The translations under genes and the position numbers were made by a program. A stretch of 64,000 bases of DNA from Tipula vernalis (Eukaryota; Arthropoda; Insecta; Diptera; Tipulidae): contig OY282558.1 in NCBI GenBank assembly GCA_958295665.1, positions 21,327,409-21,391,408 on the forward strand, read 5' to 3'. A model generated the notes under the pieces. That model made no database searches, was not told the origin of the DNA, and was given only the letters and a program-made list of their open reading frames with translations. Shown here in pieces: positions 28,519-38,500 of the stretch. Positions within the stretch are counted from its first letter, which is position 1; each line of letters begins with the position of its first letter.

Positions 28519-29241
28519 TGTTGTAGACACAACCCAATGTTGCATACGATGATTACTAAAAGAAAATAAACCAAGAAAAAGCTATAACGTAATTCATATT
28601 AATTCATAATTTTTAAAAAAAAAAAAACTTACTGTAACTTGTTGATACTTTTCCAATTGTAAATCTAACCTAAAATTAAATTAATTTATGTATTAATATT
28701 TATAATCATTTATTGTTAATATTGTATCAAATCAAATACTTATCTTTAATGTTAAAGGTGGCCATAATTTATATTCGTCTTTATATATTCCAATTTAGGA
28801 ATAATTTGTAATCTAAAACAATTTTACATGTAAACAAAAATAATTTATTTATTTACCAAAAATTTTGACGTTTTGTATAGTGTTATACATAATTTCTATT
28901 TTGTATTACAGTTCGATAACAGTAGAACACTTTAGACATCTAGCGTCAAATTAATATTTAATTGTATCTTTATAGCAACCTAGTTTTAAGAATTTGAACC
29001 AATAATTGTAAATTTAAATAGACGTCAAATTATAATCTTTCTCTTTTTCATCGACCGTCAAACCAAGAAGACTTCAAATATATCAAAAATAAAATATAAA
29101 AATTATTACCAAAAAAATAATAAATATTCGAATGGTTTTTCTTTCAATCAATTGTGGAACTAATATATAATCCTATCGAAAAGAAATAATCATTCATCAC
29201 CACACCATTCAACAACTTCTGTACCACACCTATTTGGTACA
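28519..29241 (+). repeat. 5' LTR of the BEL element
   Basis: A 723-bp direct repeat from TGTTG to TACA, offset 6245 bp from the 3' copy. It is AT-rich with a T5A13 run near its start. Identity with the right LTR continues 6 bp past the CA, through 29247. I do not see a convincing core promoter, though LTR transcription is expected to start here. Confidence 0.9.
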
Positions 29242-29245
29242 TTTA

Positions 29246-29265
29246 TGGTCCTTCGAGCCGGATTT
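29246..29265 (+). other. Primer-binding site, tRNA-Tyr type
   Basis: TGGTCCTTCGAGCCGGAT begins 4 bp after the LTR's CA. Its reverse complement reads as a tRNA 3' end: TCGAAGG acceptor arm, discriminator A, then CCA. This matches my recollection of insect tRNA-Tyr. It is where minus-strand DNA synthesis would start. Confidence 0.75.
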
Positions 29266-29638
29266 CCGAAAAGCTACGCCATTACTCACAAAAATAAATT
29301 ACAAAACCGAGAGACCGCATGGAAATAACCTCAACCTGGAGTCATCAAAACGAAACCTTAAGTATCACACATTTTTATATATCTTATATATTAATTTTAA
29401 ACTATAATTATCTGTGCATAAGAGTGATTACAAATTTATCAAATTATAATTTGTTTAATAATCATTAAATCAAAACTAATATTTGTACGATACCTACTGT
29501 AATATCATACGCACCTAAAATTCAATCGTGCAAAATTAGACTTGATTTTTTCCATAATCGTGAATTAACAAAAATCGCGTAAATTAAAAGTGTTTAAAGT
29601 TCGTTAGTGTATACTTAAGGAAATTGAAGATAAATAAA
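29266..29638 (+). other. 5' leader of the BEL element
   Basis: About 370 bp of AT-rich leader between the primer site and the Gag-Pol start codon, with no frame of its own. It probably holds packaging signals, but nothing specific can be recognised. Confidence 0.6.
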
Positions 29639-32600
29639 ATGGCAGCGCTTGCAGCATTGAAGAAGAGACGTTCTACCATGAAAGGCAACGTAACCAAGTT
29701 GCTGAAATACATCAACAGTATAACCGATCAAACTGACCCAGAACTAATCAAGGCCCGATTATCACTCATTCATAAACTTCGGGACGAATTCATTGTAATT
29801 GAAGACAAAATATTAGTATTAGACGATACTGAAGAGCCAGATGAGGATTTCGAAGAAAACTATTATACCATCGTGGCAGGACTAAACCACGCGTTAAGAT
29901 TAAATCCGGAACTATCAACTTCAACAAGTGAAACGATGGGAAATGCCAGTATGTCCGGTAATCATACCGAAGTGAAGTTACCGAAAATCGCAATTCCAGT
30001 ATTCAGCGGTGATTATACTGATTGGCAGTCGTTCTACGACCTTTTCTGCTCTACCATACATGACAATCCGAAGCTCACGGCATCACAAAAGCTGCAGTAC
30101 CTCAAGGGATCACTCAAGGGTGAAGCATTTGGGTTACTGAAACATTTCAACATCACCGATATGAACTATATCGAAGCTTTGAAAAAATTGAAGGAACGAT
30201 ATGATAGACGAAAGCATACCATATATGCGTTTATCCGCAATTTCATGTCACAACCAGCAGTAACAACAGCAAATAATTTTAACGTAAGACGCCTTTTAGA
30301 CACATCAGATGAGATCATACGAGGTCTAAAAGCATTAGGAGAAGATGCGGAGTCTAGAGATCATTGGCTGATATACATCATGACAAATAAACTCGATGAT
30401 GAAACCAACAGCTTATGGGCGCAAGAGTCTTCTGTTGATGCTCGACCAACACTAAAAGAGTTTTTTGACTTCTTAAATAAAAGAATCGATGCACTCGAAT
30501 CAATGAGAGTACCAAACCGACGTGTACCACAGCCACCAAACCAGCTCAAACCAAACGTCAGAAGTCACGCAGCAATTACGACATTAGAAACACCATGCAC
30601 AATATGTCCTCAAGAAAGCCACAAATTATTCGAGTGCAACAAATTCAAGGAAATGCCGATAGCTAAAAGAGTGGAGATGCTCAAAAGTGAAAATCGATGT
30701 GTTAATTGTTTAAACAACAATCACACAGTAAAGACCTGTAGGTCCAGATATCGATGCAGACAGTGCAATCTAAAACACCATAGTTTAGTACACGAAACCT
30801 CACCATTACCAAAACCAGAATCAGATTTTACCGTATTAAGCACTCAATGCATCACTTCAGACCCAGCAAATGACATTACCAGTTACAAGTCAGGAACATC
30901 TTTCCTACCTACTGCTCTAGTACGAGTACGCGACTCAACAAACCGAAAACAGTACTGTAGAGCACTGTTAGACTCGGGATCTCAAGGGTCTTTTATGTCA
31001 GAAAGCTGTGCACAAAGACTGAATCTGCATAGGAGAAACGCCAAGTTTGCAATCACAGGCATCGGAGCATCAAAGAATGGTTATACAAGAGGGTCAATAT
31101 CATTAACAATTTCACCATGGTACAAAGAGCAACCAAATATTCAAATTGATGCCCTAATATTACCAAAGTTGACGGCAAACCAATCGGAAGTATCACAACC
31201 AATAGAAATGAAGTTCCTACAGCAGTATGAATTAGCAGATCCATACTTCTACAAACGAGAGGAAGTCGATTTGATACTTGGAGCAGACACCTTTTTAGAA
31301 GTGCTAACCGAGGGTAAAATAATAACCGATCAATTAATCATGCAGAACACGCTACTAGGATGGGTAGTGGTCACCAAATCAAATGAAGACCAACCAAGGC
31401 AATCAACCACAGCTATTTTGAGCAATCCAAATGAAAACCTCGACAGCTTATTAAAACAGTTTTGGGAAGTAGAGACAGCAGAAGTTCCATGTAAAGCTTT
31501 GTCGCAAGAAGAGGAATTCTGTGAAAACCACTTTCGGGAGACCAAACGGGTCGACAGTACTGGCCGATTTGAAGTGCGCTTACCATTCAAGCTATCACCG
31601 TCGCTATTAGGAGACTCTTATCAAGCCGCAATTCAGAGAATGCACGCAATTGAAAGGAAATTCACCAAAAATCAAGAATTTGCAACACTTTACAAGGACT
31701 TCATGAGTGAGTATGAATCGCTAGGACACATGAGAAGAACATCTGATCTTGAAATATTACAAAAGGGATACTATCTACCGCACCATGGCGTTATAAAGAG
31801 CTCCAGCAGCACCACGAAGCTGAGAGTTGTATTCGACGGCTCCGCCAAAACAAGTTCAGATGTGTCATTGAATGATTGCCTAGCAGTAGGACCAACCCTT
31901 CAATCAACATTATATGACATACTAATGCGATTCCGAAAATCCAAGGTTGCATTTACAAGTGATATAGAAAAAATGTTCAGACAAATCCGGGTAGCAGCAG
32001 ACGATACCAGATACCAGAGGATAATATGGCGCAACACACCTAGTAAACCGTTCAGCACCTACGAACTAAGTACTGTCACGTACGGCACAGCCAGTGCAAC
32101 ATATCTAGCGACCCGAGCGCTTAATGAGGCAACCGAAAACTATAAGGAGATATACCCGGAAGCAGTAAACCAAATAAAGACAAGTATTTACGTAGACGAC
32201 TTGATGTCGGGAGCCGACACTACCCAAGAAGCAATGAAGCTAGTACAAGATATCGATATGATACTGTCAAAGTTCGGTTTTAAGCTGAGAAAATGGCTGA
32301 CAAACGACGAGAGCATTCTAAAAACCTTACCGTCATTATTCACCGAACAAAATAGCACTCTCCAAATAAAAGGTTCTGACTCAGTGAAAATGTTGGGTTT
32401 ATATTGGGACCCAAAAGCTGATTATTTTAAATTCAAGGTGAACTTAAATAATAAATCTCCCAACACCAAGAGAGGAATACTTTCAGAAGCCAGCCGGTTA
32501 TTTGACCCGATTGGATGGCTTGCTCCAGTTACCGTAAGAGCTAAGATATTTTTTCAAACCTTGTGGATCCATAATTTAGCTTGGGATGATGATTTACCAG

Positions 32601-34738
32601 ATGACCTAATGGCAGAATGGACTAGAATTCGATATAATCTAGTTAGCCTTGAAAACATTAAAATTGGCAGATACATAGGCACAACGTTGAACTGCGAGGC
32701 AATTTTACATGGATTCTCAGATGCTTCCAGAAATGCATATGCAGCTGTTGTGTACATTGAAACTATAATGCCAAATGGAAGTTCCTGTATAAGATTGCTG
32801 ACTGCCAAAACCAAAGTTGCTCCAGTTAAACAAATCTCAATCCCACGCCTTGAACTTTGCGGAGCGTTACTTCTGAGCAAACTCATCATAAAAATTAAAC
32901 AAGCTATGCGGATTAACATCAGCCAAATCAATGCCTGGACCGACTCCACCATAGTTTTAAGTTGGCTTGCAGCACACCCTACAAAATGGACCACATTCGT
33001 TGGGAATAGGACTGGTGAGATCTTATCACACATGAGTCGTTCGCAGTGGAGACACGTGTGTTCGCAGGAATATCCTGCCGACTATGCATCGAGAGGTCTC
33101 GATCCGGACAAACTGACAAACGCTAGCTTATGGTGGAATGGACCTCAATGGCTTAAGGATCCATTAGCTTGGCCAAAGAGCATAGCGAACCAACCTACCA
33201 CAACAGATGAGTTGCGAAATCAATCATTTCACGCACAGATTCCATCACCGAACATATTAGACGACCTAATTACAAAATCATCTAACTTTACCAAAGTAGT
33301 GCGAATTTTAGCCTACATAATGCGATACATAAACCTAAAATTAAAACGAATACCTAAAAATTCCTTAACACCACACCTCCTCTGCTCTGAACTCCAAAAA
33401 TCTAGATTTATCATTATCCGACATATACAGTATAAATGTTTCCAATCTGAAATCAATATTCTTAAATCCAAAAGGGAACTACCAAAAACAAGCAACCTAA
33501 GATGCCTTCAACCCTTTTACGACGAATCATTCACTCTACGAGTTGGTGGGCGAATCAAAAATGCGGCAATTACATATGATGTCAAACATCCGCCAATACT
33601 ACCTTCAAAGGAAAGACTGGTAGAGCTTATTGTAAGAGAACACCATGAAAAATACTTACATGCTGGTCCTACATTGATGATGGAAACTCTACGCCAAAGA
33701 TATTGGATCGTTGGAAGCAGAAACCTAATCAGAAAGGTCATCCACAGTTGTATAAAATGCACAAAATACTCTGCACGGGATTCAAATCAAGTCATGGGGG
33801 ATCTTCCTAACCCCAGGGTCGAATTGGTTAGACCATTCCATAAGGTTGGAGTCGATTATGCGGGTCCGATTTTAACACACACATGCAGAGGGAGAGGGCA
33901 AAAAACATACAAGAGCTACATTTGTATTTTCGTATGTTTAGCTACAAAAGCAGTTCACATTGAACTAGTCTCCGATTTGACGACAGATGCGTATATGGGA
34001 GCATTGCGAAGATTTACAGCCCGCAGGGGTATATGTACAGAAGTTCATAGCGACAATGCAACAAACTTCATTGGAGCGCGAAACCATCTATACGAGTTCT
34101 ATTCATTCCTAAGAAAAAACGCTAATTATTTTTCTAATCTTTTATTGGCAGATCAAATTCAGTTTAAATTCATTCCGCCGAGCTCACCACATTTTGGAGG
34201 ATTGTGGGAAGCGGCCGTCAAGAGTATGAAGTTTCACCTCCGACGAGTTACTGACGGCCACATACTAACAATCGAAGAAATGACGACCTTGCTGACCGAG
34301 ATCGAGGCCATGTTAAATTCTAGACCGATCTGTGTGCTATCCTGCGACGACTTGGACTACCTCACTCCAGGTCATTTTCTGATTGGCCGGCCAACAACAC
34401 AACTTCCGAGCGAAAATATGACAGATGTCAAGCTTTCCAAATTATCCAGGTGGCAGGTGATACAAAAGATGAACCAAGACATTTGGAAGAGGTGGAACCT
34501 CGAATATTTGACGAATCTGCAACAGAAAAGTAAATGGCACGTTAAGCAAACCAATATAAAGATAGACGACGTAGTGCTTATCAAGGAAATCAACTTACCC
34601 CCCTCAAAATGGTCAATGGGTAAAGTTGTCACATTACACCCAGGCACCGACGACAACGTACGAGTTGTCACTATAAAGACACAAAGTGGTAACATAAAAC
34701 GTCCAATACACAAACTCTGTCGTTTACCAATAAGTTGA
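29639..34738 (+). CDS. BEL/Pao Gag-Pol polyprotein (1699 aa)
   Basis: An uninterrupted frame. I start it at the first ATG (29639, context AAATAAAATGG) rather than the upstream in-frame TTG. Domains by residue: N-terminal Gag ~1-110; DUF1759-type Gag region ~112-270 (PVFSGDYTDWQSFYDLF); cysteine-rich knuckles ~320-390 (CTIC, CVNC...HTVKTC, CRQC); aspartic protease with DSGS at 445-448; reverse transcriptase ~640-900 with FDGSAKT, SDIEKMFRQI and YVDD at 851-854; RNase H with Asp1028 (FSDAS) and Asp1102 (WTDST); integrase zinc finger with His1335/1336, C1371-x2-C1374; integrase core Asp1406 (GVDYAG), Asp1472 (HSDNATNF) and Glu1524 (LWEAA); and a C-terminal DUF5641-like tail (LPPSKWSMGKV). All catalytic residues expected for the family are present. 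One frame without a gag/pol frameshift is normal for BEL. It is probably functional, or was until very recently. Confidence 0.93.
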   Translation: MAALAALKKRRSTMKGNVTKLLKYINSITDQTDPELIKARLSLIHKLRDEFIVIEDKILVLDDTEEPDEDFEENYYTIVAGLNHALRLNPELSTSTSETMGNASMSGNHTEVKLPKIAIPVFSGDYTDWQSFYDLFCSTIHDNPKLTASQKLQYLKGSLKGEAFGLLKHFNITDMNYIEALKKLKERYDRRKHTIYAFIRNFMSQPAVTTANNFNVRRLLDTSDEIIRGLKALGEDAESRDHWLIYIMTNKLDDETNSLWAQESSVDARPTLKEFFDFLNKRIDALESMRVPNRRVPQPPNQLKPNVRSHAAITTLETPCTICPQESHKLFECNKFKEMPIAKRVEMLKSENRCVNCLNNNHTVKTCRSRYRCRQCNLKHHSLVHETSPLPKPESDFTVLSTQCITSDPANDITSYKSGTSFLPTALVRVRDSTNRKQYCRALLDSGSQGSFMSESCAQRLNLHRRNAKFAITGIGASKNGYTRGSISLTISPWYKEQPNIQIDALILPKLTANQSEVSQPIEMKFLQQYELADPYFYKREEVDLILGADTFLEVLTEGKIITDQLIMQNTLLGWVVVTKSNEDQPRQSTTAILSNPNENLDSLLKQFWEVETAEVPCKALSQEEEFCENHFRETKRVDSTGRFEVRLPFKLSPSLLGDSYQAAIQRMHAIERKFTKNQEFATLYKDFMSEYESLGHMRRTSDLEILQKGYYLPHHGVIKSSSSTTKLRVVFDGSAKTSSDVSLNDCLAVGPTLQSTLYDILMRFRKSKVAFTSDIEKMFRQIRVAADDTRYQRIIWRNTPSKPFSTYELSTVTYGTASATYLATRALNEATENYKEIYPEAVNQIKTSIYVDDLMSGADTTQEAMKLVQDIDMILSKFGFKLRKWLTNDESILKTLPSLFTEQNSTLQIKGSDSVKMLGLYWDPKADYFKFKVNLNNKSPNTKRGILSEASRLFDPIGWLAPVTVRAKIFFQTLWIHNLAWDDDLPDDLMAEWTRIRYNLVSLENIKIGRYIGTTLNCEAILHGFSDASRNAYAAVVYIETIMPNGSSCIRLLTAKTKVAPVKQISIPRLELCGALLLSKLIIKIKQAMRINISQINAWTDSTIVLSWLAAHPTKWTTFVGNRTGEILSHMSRSQWRHVCSQEYPADYASRGLDPDKLTNASLWWNGPQWLKDPLAWPKSIANQPTTTDELRNQSFHAQIPSPNILDDLITKSSNFTKVVRILAYIMRYINLKLKRIPKNSLTPHLLCSELQKSRFIIIRHIQYKCFQSEINILKSKRELPKTSNLRCLQPFYDESFTLRVGGRIKNAAITYDVKHPPILPSKERLVELIVREHHEKYLHAGPTLMMETLRQRYWIVGSRNLIRKVIHSCIKCTKYSARDSNQVMGDLPNPRVELVRPFHKVGVDYAGPILTHTCRGRGQKTYKSYICIFVCLATKAVHIELVSDLTTDAYMGALRRFTARRGICTEVHSDNATNFIGARNHLYEFYSFLRKNANYFSNLLLADQIQFKFIPPSSPHFGGLWEAAVKSMKFHLRRVTDGHILTIEEMTTLLTEIEAMLNSRPICVLSCDDLDYLTPGHFLIGRPTTQLPSENMTDVKLSKLSRWQVIQKMNQDIWKRWNLEYLTNLQQKSKWHVKQTNIKIDDVVLIKEINLPPSKWSMGKVVTLHPGTDDNVRVVTIKTQSGNIKRPIHKLCRLPIS

Positions 34739-34750
34739 ATCAACCGATTC

Positions 34751-34763
34751 AAGGCGGCCGGTA
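34751..34763 (+). other. Polypurine-like tract before the 3' LTR
   Basis: AAGGCGGCCGGTA lies directly before the TGTTG of the 3' LTR, 13 bp after the stop codon. A GGCGGCC tract at this place is typical of BEL/roo-type elements and would prime plus-strand synthesis. Confidence 0.7.
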
Positions 34764-35486
34764 TGTTGTAGACACAACCCAATGTTGCATACGATGATTA
34801 CTAAAAGAAAATAAACCAAGAAAAAGCTATAACGTAATTCATATTAATTCATAATTTTAAAAAAAAAAAAAACTTACTGTAACTTGTTGATACTTTTCCA
34901 ATTGTAAATCTAACCTAAAATTAAATTAATTTATGTATTAATATTTATAATCATTTATTGTTAATATTGTATCAAATCAAATACTTATCTTTAATGTTAA
35001 AGGTGGCCATAATTTATATTCGTCTTTATATATTCCAATTTAGGAATAATTTGTAATCTAAAACAATTTTACATGTAAACAAAAATAATTTATTTATTTA
35101 CCAAAAATTTTGACGTTTTGTATAGTGTTATACATAATTTCTATTTTGTATTACAGTTCGATAACAGTAGAACACTTTAGACATCTAGCGTCAAATTAAT
35201 ATTTAATTGTATCTTTATAGCAACCTAGTTTTAAGAATTTGAACCAATAATTGTAAATTTAAATAGACGTCAAATTATAATCTTTCTCTTTTTCATCGAC
35301 CGTCAAACCAAGAAGACTTCAAATATATCAAAAATAAAATATAAAAATTATTACCAAAAAAATAATAAATATTCGAATGGTTTTTCTTTCAATCAATTGT
35401 GGAACTAATATATAATCCTATCGAAAAGAAATAATCATTCATCACCACACCATTCAACAACTTCTGTACCACACCTATTTGGTACA
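34764..35486 (+). repeat. 3' LTR of the BEL element
   Basis: The second copy of the 723-bp LTR. It matches the 5' copy throughout by eye except one T-to-A change at the boundary of the T/A run. It ends with TACA at 35486, but element-derived sequence continues beyond it. Confidence 0.9.
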
Positions 35487-35530
35487 TTTATGATGTACAT
35501 ATATAAAATAACATATTTGAAGTCTTCTTT
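35487..35530 (+). other. Aberrant 44-bp extension after the 3' LTR
   Basis: After the LTR's CA come TTTATG, identical to the spacer plus first two primer-site bases after the 5' LTR, then 38 bp absent from the 5' side. Bases 35513-35529 (ATATTTGAAGTCTTCTT) are the exact reverse complement of LTR sequence at 29065-29081 and 35310-35326. ATTCG follows directly. This looks like cDNA extended past the LTR into the primer copy and then switched template before integration. Confidence 0.7.
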
Positions 35531-38500
35531 ATTCGAACGATCCAAATGCCCATTGGCATAACAATTACAGGTCTCAATGCCTATCGATAGAGGTATCAAT
35601 CAACGAAATCGGAGTACAATAGCAGATTTTCGTTTTTGTAGCTCTGATTTTGTGGTCTATATAGTCCAGGTGATTTTCCATAAAATTGAATTTTCTACAA
35701 AATGTGTAGAAATATTCGAACGATCCAAATGCCCATTGGCATAACAATTAAAGGTCTCAATGCCTATCGATAGAGGTATCAATCAACGAAATCGGAGTAC
35801 AATTGCAGATTTTCGATTTTGTAGCTCTGATTTTGTGGTCTATATAGTCCAGGTGATTTTCCATAAAATTGAATTTTCTACAAAATGTGTAGAAATATTC
35901 GAACGATCCAAATGCCCATTGGCATAACTATTAAAGGTCTCAATGCCTATCGATAGAGGTATCAATCAACGAAATCGGAGCACAATTGCAGATTTTCGAT
36001 TTTGTAGCTCTGATTTTGTGGTCTATATAGTCCAGGTGATTTTCCATAAAATTGAATTTTCTACAAAATGTGTAGAAATATTCGAACGATCCAAATAACC
36101 GTTGTCATGAGCACAATTGCAGGTTTTCGATTTTGTAGCTCTGATTTTGTGGTCTATAGTCCAGGTGATTTTCCATAAAATTGAATTTTGTACAAAATGT
36201 GTAGAAATATTCGAACGATCCAAATGCCCATTGGCATAACAATTAAAGGTCTCAATGCTTATCGATAGAGGTATCAATCAACGAAATCGGAGCACAATTG
36301 CAGATTTTCGATTTTGTAGCTGTGATTTTGTGGTCTATAGTCCAGGTGATTTTCCATAAAATTGAATTGTCTACAAAATGTGTAGAAATATTCGAACGAT
36401 CCAAATAACCGTTGTCATGAGCACAATTGCAGGTTTTCGATTTTGTAGCTCTGATTTTGTGGTCTATAGTCCAGGTGATTTTCCATAAAATTGAATTTTC
36501 TACAAAATGTGTAGAAATATTCGAACGATCCAAATGCCCATTGGCATAACAATTAAAGGTCTCAATGCCTATCGATAGAGGTATCAATCAACGAAATCGG
36601 AGCACAATTGCAGATTTTCGATTTTGTAGCTCTGATTTTGTGGTCTATAGTCCAGGTGATTTTCCATAAAATTGAATTTTCTACAAAATGTGTAGAAATA
36701 TTCGAACGATCCAAATAACCGTTGTCATGAGCACAATTGCAGGTTTTCGATTTTGTAGCTCTGATTTTGTGGTCTATAGTCCAGGTGATTTTCCATAAAA
36801 TTGAATTTTCTACAAAATGTGTACAAATATTCGAACGATCCAAATGCCCATTGGCATAACAATTACAGGTCTCAATGCCTATCGATAGAGGTATCAATCA
36901 ACGAAATCGGAGTACAATTGCAGATTTTCGATTTTGTAGCTCTGATTTTGTGGTCTATATAGTCCAGGTGATTTTCCATAAAATTGAATTTTCTACAAAA
37001 TGTGTAGAAATATTCGAACGATCCAAATGCCCATTGGCATAACAATTAAAGGTCTCAATGCCTATCGATAGAGGTATCAATCAACGAAATCGGAGCACAA
37101 TTGCAGATTTTCAATTTTGTAGCTCTGATTTTGTGGTCTATAGTCCAGGTGATTTTCCATAAAATTGAATTTTCTACAAAATGTGTAGAAATATTCGAAC
37201 GATCCAAATAACCGTTGTCATGAGCACAATTGCAGGTTTTCGATTTTGTAGCTCTGATTTTGTGGTCTATAGTCCAGGTGATTTTCAATAAAATTGAATT
37301 TTCTACAAAATGTGTAGAAATATTCGAACGATCCAAATGCCCATTGGCATAACAATTACAGGTCTCAATGCCTATCGATAGAGGTATCAATCAACGAAAT
37401 CGGAGCACAATTGCAGGTTTTCGATTTTGTAGCTCTGATTTTGTGGTCTATAGTCCAGGTGATTTTCCATAAAATTGAATTTTGTACAAAATGTTACAAA
37501 TATTCGAACGATCCAAATTCCCATTGGCATAACAATTAAAGGTCTCAATGCTTATCGATAGAGGTATCAATCAACGAAATCGGAGCACAATTGCAGATTT
37601 TCGATTTTGTAGCTCTGATTTTGTGGTCTATAGTCCAGGTGATTTTTAAAAAAATCGAATTTTCTACAAAATGCGTAGAAATATTCGAACGATCCAAATA
37701 ACCATTGTCATGAGCACAATTGCAGGTTTTCGATTTTGTAGCTCTGATTTTGTGGTCTATAGTCCAGGTGATTTTCCATAAAATTGAATTTTGTACAAAA
37801 TGTTACAAATATTCGAACGATCCAAATGCCCATTGGCATAACAATTAAAGGTCTCAATGCTTATCGATAGAGGTATCAATCAACGAAATCGGAGCACAAT
37901 TGCAGATTTTCGATTTTGTAGCTCTGATTTTGTGGTCTATAGTCCAGGTGATTTTCCATAAAATTGAATTTTGTACAAAATGTTACAAATATTCGAACGA
38001 TCCAAATGCCCATTGGCATAACAATTAAAGGTCTCAATGCTTATCGATAGAGGTATCAATCAACGAAATCGGAGCACAATTGCAGATTTTCGATTTTGTA
38101 GCTCTGATTTTGTGGTCTATAGTCCAGGTGATTTTCCATAAAATTGAATTTTGTACAAAATGTTACAAATATTCGAACGATCCAAATGCCCATTGGCATA
38201 ACAATTAAAGGTCTCAATGCCTATCGATAGAGGTATCAATCAACGAAATCGGAGCACAATTGCAGATTTTCGATTTTGTAGCTCTGATTTTGTGGTCTAT
38301 AGTCCAGGTGATTTTTAAAAAAATCGAATTTTCTACAAAATGCGTAGAAATATTCGAACGATCCAAATAACCGTTGTCATGAGCACAATTGCAGGTTTTC
38401 GATTTTGTAGCTCTGATTTTGTGGTCTATAGTCCAGGTGATTTTCCATAAAATTGAATTTTGTACAAAATGTTACAAATATTCGAACGATCCAAATGCCC

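Larger units (their letters stand above)
28519..35530 (+). mobile_element. BEL/Pao LTR retrotransposon, nearly intact, inserted in satellite
   Basis: A roughly 7.0-kb element, in order: 5' LTR (TGTTGTAGACAC...), tRNA-Tyr-like primer site, 5' leader, one Gag-Pol frame of 1699 codons, purine-rich GGCGGCC tract, 3' LTR. The family call rests on the single long frame with the BEL order (DUF1759-type Gag, zinc knuckles, DSGS protease, YVDD reverse transcriptase, RNase H, HHCC/DDE integrase, C-terminal DUF5641-type domain) and on the GGCGGCCGG tract before the 3' LTR. By eye the LTRs differ at one base (T5A13 versus T4A14 at about 28610-28627), so the insertion is young. No envelope frame follows pol. 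The right end is non-canonical (see 35487-35530). Confidence 0.93.

Noticed and set aside
508..28537. Dozens of minus-strand open frames of 60-160 codons in the satellite, with nearly identical products
   Set aside because: They follow the monomer period. The 181-bp monomer breaks the frame each time, starts fall inside the same linker, and variants are neutral with respect to codons. No gene is supported.
29624..29638. Upstream TTG as the start of the BEL Gag-Pol
   Set aside because: An ATG five codons later (29639) has a good eukaryotic context; a TTG start is unlikely in a fly element.
29790..34782. Minus-strand frames opposite the BEL Gag-Pol (for example 32554-33033, 34372-34782)
   Set aside because: They are antisense shadows of a long conserved coding frame and show no family motifs of their own.
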